DNA from: Straminergon stramineum
Lineage: Eukaryota; Streptophyta; Bryopsida; Hypnales; Calliergonaceae
DNA length: 64,000 bases
Assembly (NCBI GenBank): GCA_963920665.1
Contig: OY987264.1
Span: 30,546,906 to 30,610,905 of the forward strand
Reading direction: 5' to 3'
Each line of letters begins with the position of its first letter. Position 1 is the stretch's first letter. The notes beneath the pieces are model-generated. The model was not told where the DNA came from. It was given only the letters and a program-made list of their open reading frames with translations, and did not search any database. This document shows positions 50,601 to 56,980 of this stretch, piece after piece. Made by a program: the position numbers and the translations under genes.

Positions 50601-53415
50601 ATGATTCATTCTAATCTTTTCAAATATGCCCAAATCTAATACTCAAAGTATCCTAAGAATATAATACCACATAAAAAATCTAAATATTTCTAATTTATTT
50701 TATACAATTAAGCTGTAAAATGTTTATTTTTTATTTTTAGACCTATCAAATGCTCTTCAAATTTAAAGAACTTAACATCTAAAAGACCAAAATGTTCAAT
50801 TCTAGCCTCATATTTTTTTGAGTATGTTTAATGAGGTCATTTGTGAAATTTTTCTTATTAAATTTTTTTGAACAATTCATGTAATGCTCTCATTGATTTT
50901 GATGATATGAAGTATGGTCTTATTTAGATTTTTTTCCCAATGTAACCAATGAATTGATCCTTTTCAAGTAGGAATCCTTTGTTCATTAGGGCCTAATCAA
51001 TAATACAATTTTTTTGGTTTTTTGTCACTAGAAATCACCATAATTAATATTTTACATTTTAAACTAGCAAATCAATTCTAGTAGTCAAACAATCAAGTTT
51101 AGAAGGAAAATTTCATTTTTCTATTATGAAATTTTCATTAGTGAAATGGAAGACCCAACTACATAAATTATCATCATCGTTCATAGTTTTTGTATGAAAT
51201 TGGTACTAAATTATTATTCTAGTTTGAAATTTATAACTTATTTTCAACTACCTCAAGTTCATTCAAGGTTGTATATATTAGAAACATAGCTAAAACAAAG
51301 CATTTGGGATGTGTAATTTATATTATGTGGGACTTGAATTGCTCTTATTGAAATGTAGTCATTATGCTCAATGCAAAATTCATTTAGGCATATTTAAGAA
51401 TATCTATTCCTGCAACTAAAAAAGTGTGGATAATCAAGTTAACTTGTAATTTTATATTGTACTTGATTTGAGTTGAAGCCTCTATGCAAGAAATATAGAC
51501 AAAATTACTAAATTAGTATGTGATTTGAATGGCTTTCTTTTTTAGATTATCTACTACCAAACTTGCTATTAGACCTTTAAAATGAAGTTTTTTATAAAAC
51601 ATTTTAATAATTAAAATCAAGGACTAATTTCATCAAAACTTTTTAAAGTTTAAAGAAGAATCATAAAAAATCTTTGTTATAGTTTGAATTTTTCTATCAT
51701 AGAAGGATGCTTGATCTTGAAATGTCAAAGCTCATATCAAATTGTAGAATTAACATTTTTAATACCTAAAAGAATAACTACTTATTAATTTTAATGTAAA
51801 CAAGTATAATTTTACATATGTTCATTTTTAAAATTTTGCCTTCAACAACTAACATGACTCCTTGGTGTATTGACTCACTTAATTGATAATATAATCTCAT
51901 TCATGTCATTGAGTGCAAATTTCATTTTTGGTTTTCTTTTTTAAATTTAAATTCATTAATTATTGTGCTTTGACAACTAAATCATGATTTTTGAAGATCT
52001 TCAAATAAGAGTATAAAAATCACACTTCAAAAATTAGAAGTCAAATTTTAAATATCAATCAAATTTTCTTGATTATTTTTTGATGTGTATATAAATGTGA
52101 AATGTTTTTCTATATCATAATTTGATGAAGTATAATTAAAGATTTTAAGAATTTATTCTATTTCCAATGGATATATATTTTGTACCTTCAACTATTTATA
52201 TCAAACTTCAAGAAATAAGAACATATTTGTGTTCTTATCTTTGATTTTTGATAATTTCTTGAAGTTTTGACAAAACTTTTATAGAAAAAAATATTTGATC
52301 TTAAACTTGACATTGAAGGGATTTTTATACATAGAATAAAATAAGGATATACATTAAGAATTGTTCACTATTTGGTATTACAATAAAAAATAGTGTAAAT
52401 TTGCTTACAATTCAATAGTTATAATATGTAATTAGAACCTATATGTAATGTTTAGTTGAATACCTGCTTCACCATCTCTGAAAAGTGTTACACCTTTACA
52501 ACTCATTGTATAGAAATATGGTCCATCAAGATTGCAATATCGAACAATCTCTAGGTCATAAGGATCATATTTTGGTGATTTTGGATTTTTTGGTGGTTGT
52601 AAATATACAAATTCGGGCCTTGTTGGGTCTTCTTTAAAGGATTCTACATAGACATATTTTTGTGAAATACACTTATTTAAGAAAAAATGATGGAATAAAA
52701 ACTAGATTGAATAAATTATTATTATGGCAATATAGTTTTAAAAAATAAAATGTAATCTTATAAAAGCATATTTGATCAAAATACAAGATTTTATAAGGCA
52801 AATATCAAAATCACTTCAAATACTTTCATAAAATATTATATTATTTCAAAGAAACCCCCATCATGGTATGTATTTGAAGTGATACATGGTTTAAAGTATC
52901 AATATTATATTCTTGTTGTTTATCAAGAAACATACAATTAATCCTTTGCATATTTTATAGAACATAATGACGTGCACTTGATGCCTATAATATAATTATT
53001 CCATACTAATAGCTTATGAAAATAGCTTATTGTGTATGATGCAAATAGAGATTACAAATACAAGTGAAAGGAATTTACCAAAAAATGGTAACCACATATA
53101 ATCCGGTTCAGATTCAGAAGTTGCAAGTGCAAACTTTCCCTGCCTTCTTTTCCAAGCTTCTTTATTACTTGTACTACTTGTTTTTTTACCAATATGTTTT
53201 TGAAGGGGAAATGCATCTGATAGCTCGGGCATCTCTAAGACTAAAGGGTGACTGAGATGAACATCTTTGCTAGGCCCAGATGGATAAGTTTTAATAGTAG
53301 GCCCTTTAAGTCTTCTTTCAATAGAGTTTTCAGTAATTTTACGTTTTTTGGTTCCCAAATCATTGTCTTCTTGCATTATTGAATCTTCAAGTATCTTTCT
53401 ACTTTTTGGATCCAT
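2408..53415 (-). CDS. Axonemal dynein heavy chain, N-terminal part (13 exons, 3' end outside window)
   Basis: Force-generating heavy chain of a ciliary/flagellar dynein; in plants it would act in the sperm axoneme. Thirteen exons join in frame: 53415-53079, 52643-52464, 50081-50005, 49839-49702, 47823-47701, 17906-17745, 17346-16948, 11759-11562, 6933-6844, 5833-5732, 5584-5471, 5220-5128, 2696-2408. All introns are GT-AG. The product so far is about 767 residues. Family marks are YDPYDLEIVRYC, YFYTMSCKGVTLFRDGEAEF and LDQWERGYNTF (residues 140-185), WRTWAIWKHYVRR, FYHIDVGKIYSLDEF, and a linker-proximal coiled region at the end. The short stem resembles single-headed inner-arm heavy chains (DNAH1/3/6/7/12 type); the exact subtype is uncertain. 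The start is the ATG at 53415, with an in-frame TAA two codons upstream. Motor domain and stop lie left of position 1. An exon may be missing between exons 8 and 9, where the family usually has more residues. A 14-base stretch at 1-14 behind a TATAG acceptor could begin exon 14, but is too short to judge. Confidence 0.85.
3345..3838 (-). mobile_element. Truncated copy of the 36.4-kb TTAA element
   Basis: Aligns in reverse with 36422 to about 36905. Shared stretches include CTCATTTTAGTGA, GCAAGCTCCACCAAAAATT, TGTTGTGAAATTTTA and TTTTGGCCCATTTTGAA. Its right end has CCCCCTTAGATAATTAA, a decayed terminus. The other end is missing. Confidence 0.6.
4061..4637 (+). mobile_element. TTAA-bordered repeat, 577 bp, copy A
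   Basis: Starts TTAACCCTAAAACGTCCAGA and ends GAGTTTAGGGGTTAA. It aligns along its whole length, in reverse orientation, with 13148-13724, which has exactly the same length. Both copies have TTAA at both borders and a terminal inverted repeat of about 13 bases. Non-coding. Confidence 0.8.
5128..5220 (-). CDS. Dynein heavy chain exon 12 (residues 641-671)
   Basis: Encodes EFMNEIHEAEKKLRVVPSSV and EEFVDIASFNE, equivalent to the I...L...P.++EEL.EL..++ motif. 31 codons, TAG acceptor. The donor GTCTAA is non-consensus after GT and could be inefficient. Confidence 0.78.
5471..5584 (-). CDS. Dynein heavy chain exon 11 (residues 603-640)
   Basis: Starts GIFHVITTYAKEFLLPLPRK, matching the GLF.V....K..L......+...LL segment just before the dynein linker. 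38 codons, CAG acceptor, GTTTGT donor. Confidence 0.78.
5732..5833 (-). CDS. Dynein heavy chain exon 10 (residues 569-602)
   Basis: Encodes VEDKKRTLQDFRTDIEKFIF and ends DCLPNFFNI, running into the next exon's GIFHV; together these give the family's ...LP..+..G+F.V motif. 34 codons, TAG acceptor, GTAACT donor. Confidence 0.75.
6844..6933 (-). CDS. Dynein heavy chain exon 9 (residues 539-568)
   Basis: Encodes DIEYLKKPFLEHLNRCIANR and ends TQESLRKE before GTAATG. 30 codons in phase 0. Helical and charged, fitting the KD...F...L..Y + segment upstream of the GLF(x)V motif. Weakly conserved alone, but it is held by splice sites, phase and neighbours. Confidence 0.68.
7051..7075. repeat. (TA)12 microsatellite
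   Basis: Twelve uninterrupted TA units in intron 8. Confidence 0.95.
8040..8785 (+). mobile_element. Degenerate fragment of the 35.1-kb TTAA element
   Basis: Shares ordered similarity with 10490-11350 and 35800-36225, including GAGATTGTTGTAACAA, a TTTCACATTACTAATTCAAA block and a block around GGGCATAACTTTTCTTTCT. It ends near AGAGGGGATTAAAG, resembling a family terminus. Boundaries are approximate. Confidence 0.4.
9424..9803. mobile_element. TTAA-type MITE, 380 bp
   Basis: Left end TTAACCCATTAAGGACCA. The right end reversed is TCAACCCATTAAGGTCCA, an inverted repeat of about 18 bases with two mismatches. The right border is TTGA, one change from TTAA. No coding capacity; the antisense frame at 9220-9577 is incidental. 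Confidence 0.7.
10448..10470. repeat. GCCAAA hexamer tandem
   Basis: Almost four perfect GCCAAA units in intron 8. Confidence 0.85.
10490..11350 (+). mobile_element. Degenerate copy of the 35.1-kb TTAA element
   Basis: Aligns in the same order with 35150-36225. Landmarks are TCATACTTGCCATTTCTATTG, GCACCTTGTTTGATTAGAT, GATGAGATTGTTCTAACAA and TTTCACATCACTAATCCAAA. It lacks the 243-bp nested insertion seen in the 35.1-kb copy. Ends are not clean. Confidence 0.5.
11562..11759 (-). CDS. Dynein heavy chain exon 8 (residues 473-538)
   Basis: Starts MEGYVVDILNVVRYLKRTL after a CAG acceptor (the Met is internal). The pattern of hydrophobic helices fits the stem region before the linker. The preferred donor is GTATGT at 11561. 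A weaker GTCAAT at 11591 would give a version 10 codons shorter in the same phase. Confidence 0.72.
11760..16947 (-). other. Dynein intron 7
   Basis: 5,188-bp intron. The only recognisable content is the second 577-bp TTAA element (13148-13724). The rest is AT-rich sequence without coding signal. Confidence 0.7.
13148..13724 (-). mobile_element. TTAA-bordered repeat, 577 bp, copy B (inverted)
   Basis: Reverse-complement partner of 4061-4637 with identical length. Begins TTAACCCCTAAACCCATCGA and ends GGACGTTTAGGGGTTAA. TTAA occurs on both sides. The best-preserved termini of the family are here. Confidence 0.8.
16948..17346 (-). CDS. Dynein heavy chain exon 7 (residues 340-472)
   Basis: Opens ERYTYLIAAAKRSEQARLLN and FVRLADYLITDALRIVL, a clear match to the Y...A..RS..RRL..FIRL.DY.I...L segment. 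After about residue 390 it has an acidic Glu/Pro/His-rich insert (GQESRVEEEPRHEEPEP) that looks lineage-specific, then returns to family-like sequence (FEPSYQDYANK). 133 codons, donor GTATGG. Confidence 0.86.
17471..17556. repeat. Short inverted repeat in intron 6
   Basis: Arms CCTAAAATGTACACT and AGTGTACATTTTAGG frame a spacer of about 55 bases. Looks like a minimal MITE remnant or hairpin. Confidence 0.5.
17745..17906 (-). CDS. Dynein heavy chain exon 6 (residues 286-339)
   Basis: Starts LTKIIILAIKDACKTALSQL, matching the family's V..IVK.AC..AL.. helix, and ends in an acidic stretch (DVDGRDKEETENQ). 54 codons, phase 0, TAG acceptor, GTACAA donor. It is the far side of the giant intron; phase and alignment both agree with exon 5. 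Confidence 0.83.
20015..20129. mobile_element. Short TTAA-type MITE, 115 bp
   Basis: Left end TTAACCCCTAATGCAA. The right end reads TTGCATTAGGGGGTAAA, an inverted repeat of about 15 bases. The right border TAAA is one base off TTAA. Confidence 0.55.
20638..20930 (+). mobile_element. 5' fragment of the 45.3-kb TTAA family
   Basis: Begins TTAATCCCTAAAGTCCTATT and aligns with 45294 and 40370. Shared blocks are GATGGATTTTGGGTA, GTCTCAATTTTTGTTGT and the CAGTTGGTGCTTG region. The right end is lost in GC-richer DNA. Confidence 0.6.
22203..25417 (+). pseudogene. Decayed hAT-superfamily transposase
   Basis: A plant-type hAT transposase broken by several lesions, so it cannot be active as read. Open pieces lie at 22203-23132 (interrupted by TGA at 22296 and TAG at 22482), 23154-23471, 23594-23686 (other frame), 23991-24218, 24219-24750 (in-frame stops before 24403) and 24878-25417. 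In order: a BED-like zinc finger (CRIC...LKKH, about 22770-22845), the first catalytic-region motif ITCDEV (about 23230), NGVNVFKG where relatives have D before GV (23594), AHRTKLAVQILSELP (23991), TRWLSML (24174), and a hAT C-terminal dimerisation domain (LSEYLKIAEIAIVMVLGSVQ, then DEQTFSTVPFMKMKLCNRLS; about 25175-25330). Several stops fit C-to-T decay. Possible introns carry GTAAGT (23687) and GTAAAT-type donors. Terminal repeats and an 8-bp duplication were not found. It lies antisense inside dynein intron 5. Confidence 0.88.
25418..26821. other. Intronic DNA after the hAT element
   Basis: Higher GC than its surroundings, no open frame. May include the 3' non-coding part of the hAT element. 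Nothing else is recognisable. Confidence 0.4.
26822..26993. mobile_element. MITE with arms of about 40 bp, CACTA-like ends
   Basis: Left end TACTAGTAGAAAATTGTGTT. The right end reversed reads CACTAGAAGAAAATTGTGTT. The arms continue through a shared AACAAAAGCTAGG. Internal sequence repeats GTGTTGTAGTGAACAAAAAT-like units. Flanks are ATT and GTT. A perfect 9-bp direct repeat TTGGATCCA lies at 26811-26819 and 26995-27003, so either a CACTA-type 3-bp or a Mutator-type 9-bp duplication is possible. Confidence 0.7.
27473..27640 (+). repeat. 62-bp tandem repeat, about 2.7 units
   Basis: Units start at 27473, 27535 and 27597 with GGCAAAGCTTTGGA-like sequence, followed by CCAAGAGTCTTAGAT and TGTTAAAGTCC. 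Spacing is exactly 62 bp twice. Confidence 0.8.
28005..28310 (+). repeat. Purine-rich tract
   Basis: About 300 bases of strongly A/G-biased plus strand (many AGGGGTAGA, GGAAAAATAGG-like pieces). Low complexity; the opposite-strand open frames here are composition artefacts. Confidence 0.6.
28311..30652. other. Degenerate GC-richer block
   Basis: Short open pieces (28564-28779, 29129-29329, 29408-29713, 30047-30274, 30393-30662) hint at an old, decayed coding element, but I recognise no domain. Stops and frame changes separate them. No reverse transcriptase or integrase motif was seen. Confidence 0.35.
30653..31130 (+). repeat. Tandem repeat of about 90 bp, six diverged units
   Basis: Units begin AAGTGCTT at 30653, 30746, 30834 (degenerate), 30925 and 31016, with a last partial near 31105. 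Each has a C-rich or G-rich end and an AAGG(G)(T)AAAA core. In one frame two units translate to KCFKVCPRKKKGE- and KCFKVHPRENNGE-like peptides, so it may derive from a repeated protein segment, now out of frame (unit spacing 88-93). A G-rich run (30868-30890) could form a quadruplex. Confidence 0.7.
31131..33632. other. Non-coding block with telomere-like motif
   Basis: No convincing gene. Contains AACCCTAACCCTAACCC at 31631-31647 and several CCTAAATCCTAA-like pieces. The rest is degenerate intronic sequence of moderate GC. Confidence 0.4.
31631..31647 (+). repeat. Interstitial CCCTAA tandem (telomere-like)
   Basis: Two to three CCCTAA units. This is the six-base type, not the seven-base CCCTAAA usual in plants. 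Far too short to be a telomere and could arise by chance. Confidence 0.5.
33633..33870. mobile_element. Inverted-repeat element, 238 bp
   Basis: Arms of about 33 bases: GGGTGGATTGACCCCCTCAC at the left and its partner GAGGGGGTCAATCCACCC at the right, with inner CCCAAGT / ACTTGGGG. No clear target duplication, so a MITE is likely but not proven. Confidence 0.65.
33880..34710 (+). mobile_element. Degenerate copy of the 45.3-kb TTAA element, ends missing
   Basis: Collinear with 45400-46200 and 40540-40740. Shared pieces are CATTCTATTTGGACTAGTGA, TGAAAAAGTTATGGACAAT, AACAATTTAGTTTTTCCT and GAAAATGCAAATATCTTG. Non-coding. Confidence 0.6.
35145..36225 (+). mobile_element. TTAA-type element, 1,081 bp, with a nested MITE
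   Basis: Left end TTATCCTCTAAAATCCCAAG. The right end reversed is TTAAACACTAAAGTCCCAAA. It abuts another family terminus (ACATTTAGGGATTA at 35135-35148), so two elements appear to share one TTAA-like site. Collinear with 10490-11350. Carries the insertion at 35533-35775. Confidence 0.6.
35533..35775. mobile_element. Nested MITE, 243 bp, 32-bp terminal inverted repeats
   Basis: Left arm CATTAGACGAAATTCAGCTA..., right arm ...TTGAATTTCATCTAATG; 29 of 32 positions pair. It interrupts the 35.1-kb element at a point where the 10.5-kb copy is continuous, which proves a later insertion. Only AC is shared by both flanks. Confidence 0.8.
36422..37154 (+). mobile_element. TTAA-bordered element, 733 bp
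   Basis: Left end TTAACCCCTAATGACTCATG. The right end reversed is TTAACCCCTAATGACCCAAG. This gives a 15-base perfect terminal repeat including TTAA on both borders. A truncated inverted relative lies at 3345-3838. Confidence 0.78.
38046..40170. mobile_element. CACTA (En/Spm) element, non-autonomous, 2,125 bp
   Basis: Ends CACTATAAGAAACTCAAG and ...GATTTCTTGTAGTG are canonical CACTA termini. The 3-bp target duplication TGA is present at 38043-38045 and 40171-40173. The subterminal DNA is rich in short direct and inverted GACATCA/TGATGTC-like motifs, as expected of transposase binding regions. No transposase frame remains. Internally there is a double hairpin (38252-38350). A deletion derivative of an autonomous element is most likely. 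Confidence 0.9.
38252..38350. repeat. Two adjacent hairpins inside the CACTA element
   Basis: CCTCAAAGGGGTTG pairs with CAACCCCTTTGAGG (38252-38313). Next to it CACTATTCATCAT pairs with ATGATGAATAGTG (38323-38350). Confidence 0.85.
40370..40800 (+). mobile_element. 5' part of a 45.3-kb-type TTAA element
   Basis: Begins TTAACCCCTAAACACCTATT and follows the 45294 and 20638 copies (GATTTTGGGTAGATTCC, CTCAATTTTTGTTGTGAC, CATTCTATTTGAACTAGTG). The 3' end is missing. Confidence 0.65.
41845..42110 (-). mobile_element. Possible tRNA-derived SINE
   Basis: On the minus strand GGTTCAAATCC (41978-41988) is a perfect RNA polymerase III B box. About 40-60 bases upstream, AAGTAACAAAGCTAGTAGG weakly resembles an A box. 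No second copy was recognised in this window, so this is tentative. Confidence 0.35.
42690..43260 (+). repeat. Tandem repeat of about 175-180 bp, 3 or more units
   Basis: Units carry GTGTAGAGYT...GCGTCATGCAARATGGA...TTTTGAG...TCTTTC and GGAGCTTTTATGA. Anchors at 42729, 42909 and 43081 give spacings of 180 and 172. Diverged; a weaker unit may precede at about 42600. Confidence 0.7.
43332..43460 (+). repeat. 49-bp AT-rich tandem repeat, about 2.5 units
   Basis: Units at 43332, 43381 and 43429 start GGATATGAGTATACTTTGAG-like and contain TATACATGTA palindromes. Confidence 0.8.
43461..45293. other. Intronic DNA, nothing recognised
   Basis: AT-rich, no coding or mobile signal, apart from short pieces (for example GATGATTTGCCATATTTAAG at 43763) that also occur near 40250 and 40835. 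Confidence 0.5.
45294..46201 (+). mobile_element. TTAA-bordered element, 908 bp (most complete of its subfamily)
   Basis: Left end TTAAACCCTAAAGTCCTATT. The right end reversed is TTAATCCCTAATGTCCCAAG. TTAA lies on both borders. Related copies are at 20638, 33880 and 40370. No open frame of note. Confidence 0.72.
46202..47700 (-). other. Distal part of dynein intron 5
   Basis: Extremely AT-rich, nothing recognisable. Confidence 0.5.
47701..47823 (-). CDS. Dynein heavy chain exon 5 (residues 245-285)
   Basis: Encodes VVVKLWNMRFYHIDVGKIYS followed by LDEFLEIQSSKR, equivalent to the C.HI....TYTL.EF..AQ motif of dynein stems. Exactly 41 codons in phase 0. Its GTGTGT donor opens the 29.8-kb intron 5. 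Confidence 0.87.
47824..49701 (-). other. Dynein intron 4
   Basis: 1,878 bp of AT-rich intron without recognisable features. Confidence 0.75.
49702..49839 (-). CDS. Dynein heavy chain exon 4 (residues 199-244)
   Basis: Starts YKIWRTWAIWKHYVRRK and ends STVLMKIRE, corresponding to the YRxWKxFxxWKxNVRR...L..I.E segment of the family. The 138 bases form a whole number of codons. Acceptor TAG, donor GTAAAT. Confidence 0.87.
50005..50081 (-). CDS. Dynein heavy chain exon 3 (residues 173-198)
   Basis: Encodes EFEPLDQWERGYNTF, the conserved F.L..WER.Y..F block of the axonemal dynein stem, ending LDIFRQ before a GTATGT donor. The 77-base length restores phase 0. It is too short to stand out as an open frame and was found by following the splice phase from exon 2. 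Confidence 0.85.
50082..52463 (-). other. Dynein intron 2
   Basis: 2,382 bp of AT-rich intron. No coding, repeat or RNA signal recognised. Confidence 0.75.
52464..52643 (-). CDS. Dynein heavy chain exon 2 (residues 113-172)
   Basis: One of the most diagnostic exons. It carries FVYLQPPKNPKSPKYDPYDL, then EIVRYCNLDG and YFYTMSCKGVTLFRDGEA, matching the conserved NPYDL...YFTMS..GVT block of axonemal dynein stems. Preceded by a TAG acceptor and followed by GTATTC; enters and leaves one base into a codon. Confidence 0.88.
53079..53415 (-). CDS. Dynein heavy chain exon 1 (residues 1-112)
   Basis: Begins with MDPKSRKILED and ends ...DYMWLPFFG before a GTAAAT donor, leaving one base of a split Glu codon. 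The segment is charged and probably disordered, with a basic patch (TKKRKITENSIERR) that could act as a nuclear or interaction motif, though that is only a guess. An in-frame TAA lies just upstream of the ATG, so the start is well supported. This extreme N-terminus is poorly conserved in the family; the assignment rests on the join to exon 2. Confidence 0.75.
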
Positions 53416-53520
53416 TATTTATTTAATATAATCTTATGAATAGATTTATAATGAAGCATTGGACTTTTTCATTTCAATGATTTTCAATCTTTTGCTTCTA
53501 AATTCAAATAATTGGAAATT
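53416..53520 (-). promoter_or_regulatory. Putative 5' leader/promoter side of the dynein gene
   Basis: Directly upstream of the ATG on the minus strand. An in-frame TAA two codons before the ATG shows that coding starts at 53415. A CATTATAAATC motif about 30 bases upstream resembles a TATA element, but in such AT-rich DNA this is weak. An upstream non-coding exon cannot be excluded. Confidence 0.3.
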
Positions 53521-56339
53521 ACATCAATTGCCTTCATAAAGTGCCAATTCATATTAGATATAATATTCAAATTTCAAAATGATCGAAGCACTACAAGTAT
53601 TATAAGCACAATGTTATTTCTTTGTAAATTGAATTATTTGGAAAGAATTAGGTCACGCAAGATTATGTTAACTAAAATCTACATTGTTTTTAGTTCATAT
53701 TAAGAAGTTGAATTCATGAATGCAAAAATATTAATGGTTGTAATAATTTTTAAACTATTTTTTTTATATTCAATTACAACTTGTGACTTGAACATAAACT
53801 AGTCTTAAGATAAAATTGAACTACTCTTCTAATTTTTGTCAATGTTGCACTCAACTTGTGTAAGCCAACAATTAAAAAATTTGTGATCTGGGAATAATTA
53901 TGTATTATTATATCTTTGAAATATGACAAGTTTGAAAAATATAAAAGTGTAATAATTCTTGAAGAATTATTTATCAAATAATGCAAAAAAACCAACTTCA
54001 AATATTGTATTTTGGAGATTAAGAAAAATATATGTAATGTGAAAATAATCATTTTCAAATACAAGAAACCTTTAAATTTGTATAAGAAGAATAGAAAACC
54101 TGAATAAAAAATAAATTATCTTTATGAAAATTAAGATTGAGAAAATTTTAATCCTTTTATGGCAAGCATAAATTAAGAGTTTAATTGTTCAAGATCTACA
54201 CCAAAATTAACACTATTAAAGAAAATTTCAAAAATTAACTAAAAAAAGAACTTATATTTATAATTACATCCTCAATTTAGCAATGTAACTCTATCATACA
54301 ACAAAATTCCAACAAACTTTGAATGTCTGTAAAAGTCTATTCTCTAATGTACTAAAATTATAAAAAAATTTGATAACAACAAAACACAATTTACAATGGT
54401 GAAGGTATAACAAAGGTTTTAGAACCCTAAATTTTTAAGGAAAAAGTGCTTCACATTATGTGGGCTTGGTTGCTCTCCACACTACCAATGAAGCCCGTTT
54501 AAAGGTTTAGGCTCCCTATTTCCACCTCTAGAGACTATGGTGATGATAATTTACATGGATATCTCTGCCACAGCCTTGAAAGCATGATTGTTGGTACTAG
54601 CTTTAAAGAACTACAGGAACCTCCCTTTGTCAATGAAGTATTGATGCGCCTTCTAGCCTTGCCTTTTTAGTTTGATGTTGTATAAAGAAAATAATTGGGA
54701 TGCTACCCTCAAGGATACAATTTTGGAGTCCACCTCACAACTATAAGGTGTGTTTGAAGCCACAACTAAAATAATGGAACAAAGCTAGAACATAAATAAC
54801 GAAAATTTGAAACCACAATTGAAATAATAGAATTTTGAAGTCAAGACCAAAATAATGGAATTTGAAGCCATGATATAATTAATGTTATTAAGCCAAGACA
54901 AAAATTATAGAATTTTGATGAAAATCTTGCACAAACCATACATCTAAAATTGTCTAGATAAGCATTCATGAAATTTGGAGGTTTGGTTGATGCTTCAATT
55001 AGTTATACTTTGTAAATTACCTACCTACATAATATCCCACTGCATGGTCCATGAGGATTGAAAAACTAGGGATGAAAAATCACATTTAATCTCAAAGATT
55101 GTTGCAAAACGAAGTTTAAGAAAAATGAATACACTTTCAAAAACATTTCTTTTAAAAATTAATTGAACCTCAAATGGTTTCTGTTCATTCTCTACAACAA
55201 CTTTTCAACTCCTTCAATTGAAAAGCCACGTAATTATCCTTGGCTTTAAGTTTAGTATGTGACTTAGAAATTCAATTTTTATCATTATCACTTCAAAATT
55301 TTGTTATTTTCATCGTGGCTTAATTCCATCATTTATTTCATGGTTTCAAACACACACCATAAGACTAAGCTATGATTTGGATGTGATATTTGTGTATACA
55401 AAAATCTCAAAAGTCACTTGAAAAATTAGCTAAATCAATTTTGACCTAAACTATTTAGTAAAGGTTGTCACTATAATTTTTAATAGGTCCATTCAAATAT
55501 ATATTGGAATTTTGGCACATACATTTTTGTATGAGTGGTTGTTTTTCAATTCTAGAAACATATTTTTTAAACATGTAGATTTCTTTAGTATCTTACATAA
55601 ACTTGGAAACCTTGAAAGGAAAAAGTGTTTGGATAGATGATTTTGAGGAAAATCTCAACGATGGAAAAAAAATTTGGATTAGTTTTCTTTAAGGGGAACT
55701 TGCTTGAATTCAATTTCTATGAATGATATTGGATATTTTTTTCTAGTAATATCTTGAACTTTCCTAGATAAGAAAATGGAAATCCATATATTATATTTTA
55801 GAAATTAATGCTCCTTTTTCTTAAGTTGATTTTAGCCATAAAATGATTTTTTCAATATATGTTTAGCTAATGAAATGAAGTTTATCAAATTTAGTTTTTA
55901 TTATATTTTTGAAATTTTTGAAATTTTGAATGGTTTGTAGCAATTTGAACTTCAGGCCTTTAACTATGGAGAGATGATTTTTTTCATTTTAGACTGATAC
56001 ATTAAAAAATTCATCATGATATTCTACATCTGAATATAAATCTATAGAATAAAATTCAAATTTTATTAGCATGTATTACAACATTTGATATGAATTGTTT
56101 CAATACTTTGAAAAATAAATGCAACCAATGACATTTATAGATAATTGCAATATGAAGTTTAGAGGAATGGTTACATATTTGTCTTTTCAAGGTCAAAGGT
56201 CTCTAGACTTCATTTGACATGGAAGTCTTGGCAACTATGAACTTAGATCCTATATTTGTGAATACTTCCCTACCCCTATTTTTGGACCCCATTTGTTGCT
56301 TTAAAAATCTTTCAATTTTTTTCAAATTTTGTACATAAC
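53521..56339. other. Intergenic DNA upstream of the dynein gene
   Basis: AT-rich. A slightly richer piece at 54420-54680 has coding-like composition but stops in all frames. No feature recognised. Confidence 0.5.
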
Positions 56340-56342
56340 ATA

Positions 56343-56620
56343 CACTATAACAAAACATGGTAAAAAAACCCCATAGTCAAAATCAACTACGGTTCTTTTT
56401 GCCACGTTTTTGTGCATGCGCACGTAGTGGGCTGTTAGCTTCTTTTGCAATTTCCCACTGCAATTTTTGGAATTTTGGGTCGTGTAATATACCATTGGAA
56501 AGGTATTTTCAATTGCAAAAAATGTTGGCTATGCGCGTAGTGGGCCTGCACAAAAATGTGGCGAAAAGAACCGTAGTCGATTTTTACTACGGGTTTTTTT
56601 CACCATGTTTTGTTATAATG
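56343..56620. mobile_element. CACTA-like MITE, 278 bp, long inverted arms
   Basis: CACTATAACAAAACATGG at the left, CCATGTTTTGTTATAATG at the right, with target duplication ATA (56340-56342 and 56621-56623). The arms extend into ACTACGGTTCTTTTTGCCAC and a palindromic CGTAGTGGGC region, so the whole element could fold as a hairpin. The 107-residue open frame across it is incidental. Confidence 0.85.
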
Positions 56621-56764
56621 ATAAGCTTCAAAATATCTTTTTTATGTACTTTTAATAATTCTTACTTATCACTTGTATGACAAAATACTTTGAAGCTTGA
56701 TATCCTTCAAAGGTTCAAATCATGCAAAGTCTTCAAATTGATATCTTGTTGTCTAAGGCTTTAT

Positions 56765-56980
56765 CACTAGTAGAAATTTAGTCTCTTACAACTCTATTGT
56801 CTAAAAATAACTCATCTATGACCATTCATAATTTGTCCATAACAACTAAAAATGAGTTGTTTAGGGACGGCGACCATAATAACTTGTGTGAAACGACTTG
56901 GTTTTTTTTAAAAAGAAGGTTCTTTTCGGACAAAATGAGTTGTTTGTGAATGGTTGCAAAAGACTAGACTTCTACTGGTG
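56765..56980. mobile_element. CACTA-type MITE, 216 bp
   Basis: Ends CACTAGTAGAAATTTAGTCT and (reversed) CACCAGTAGAAGTCTAGTCT. The 3-bp duplication TAT lies at 56762-56764 and 56981-56983. Inner arms include AACTCAT / ATGAGTT repeats. Confidence 0.85.

Noticed and set aside
56357..56680. 107-residue plus-strand frame
   Set aside because: Runs through the inverted arms of a CACTA-like MITE; not a gene.
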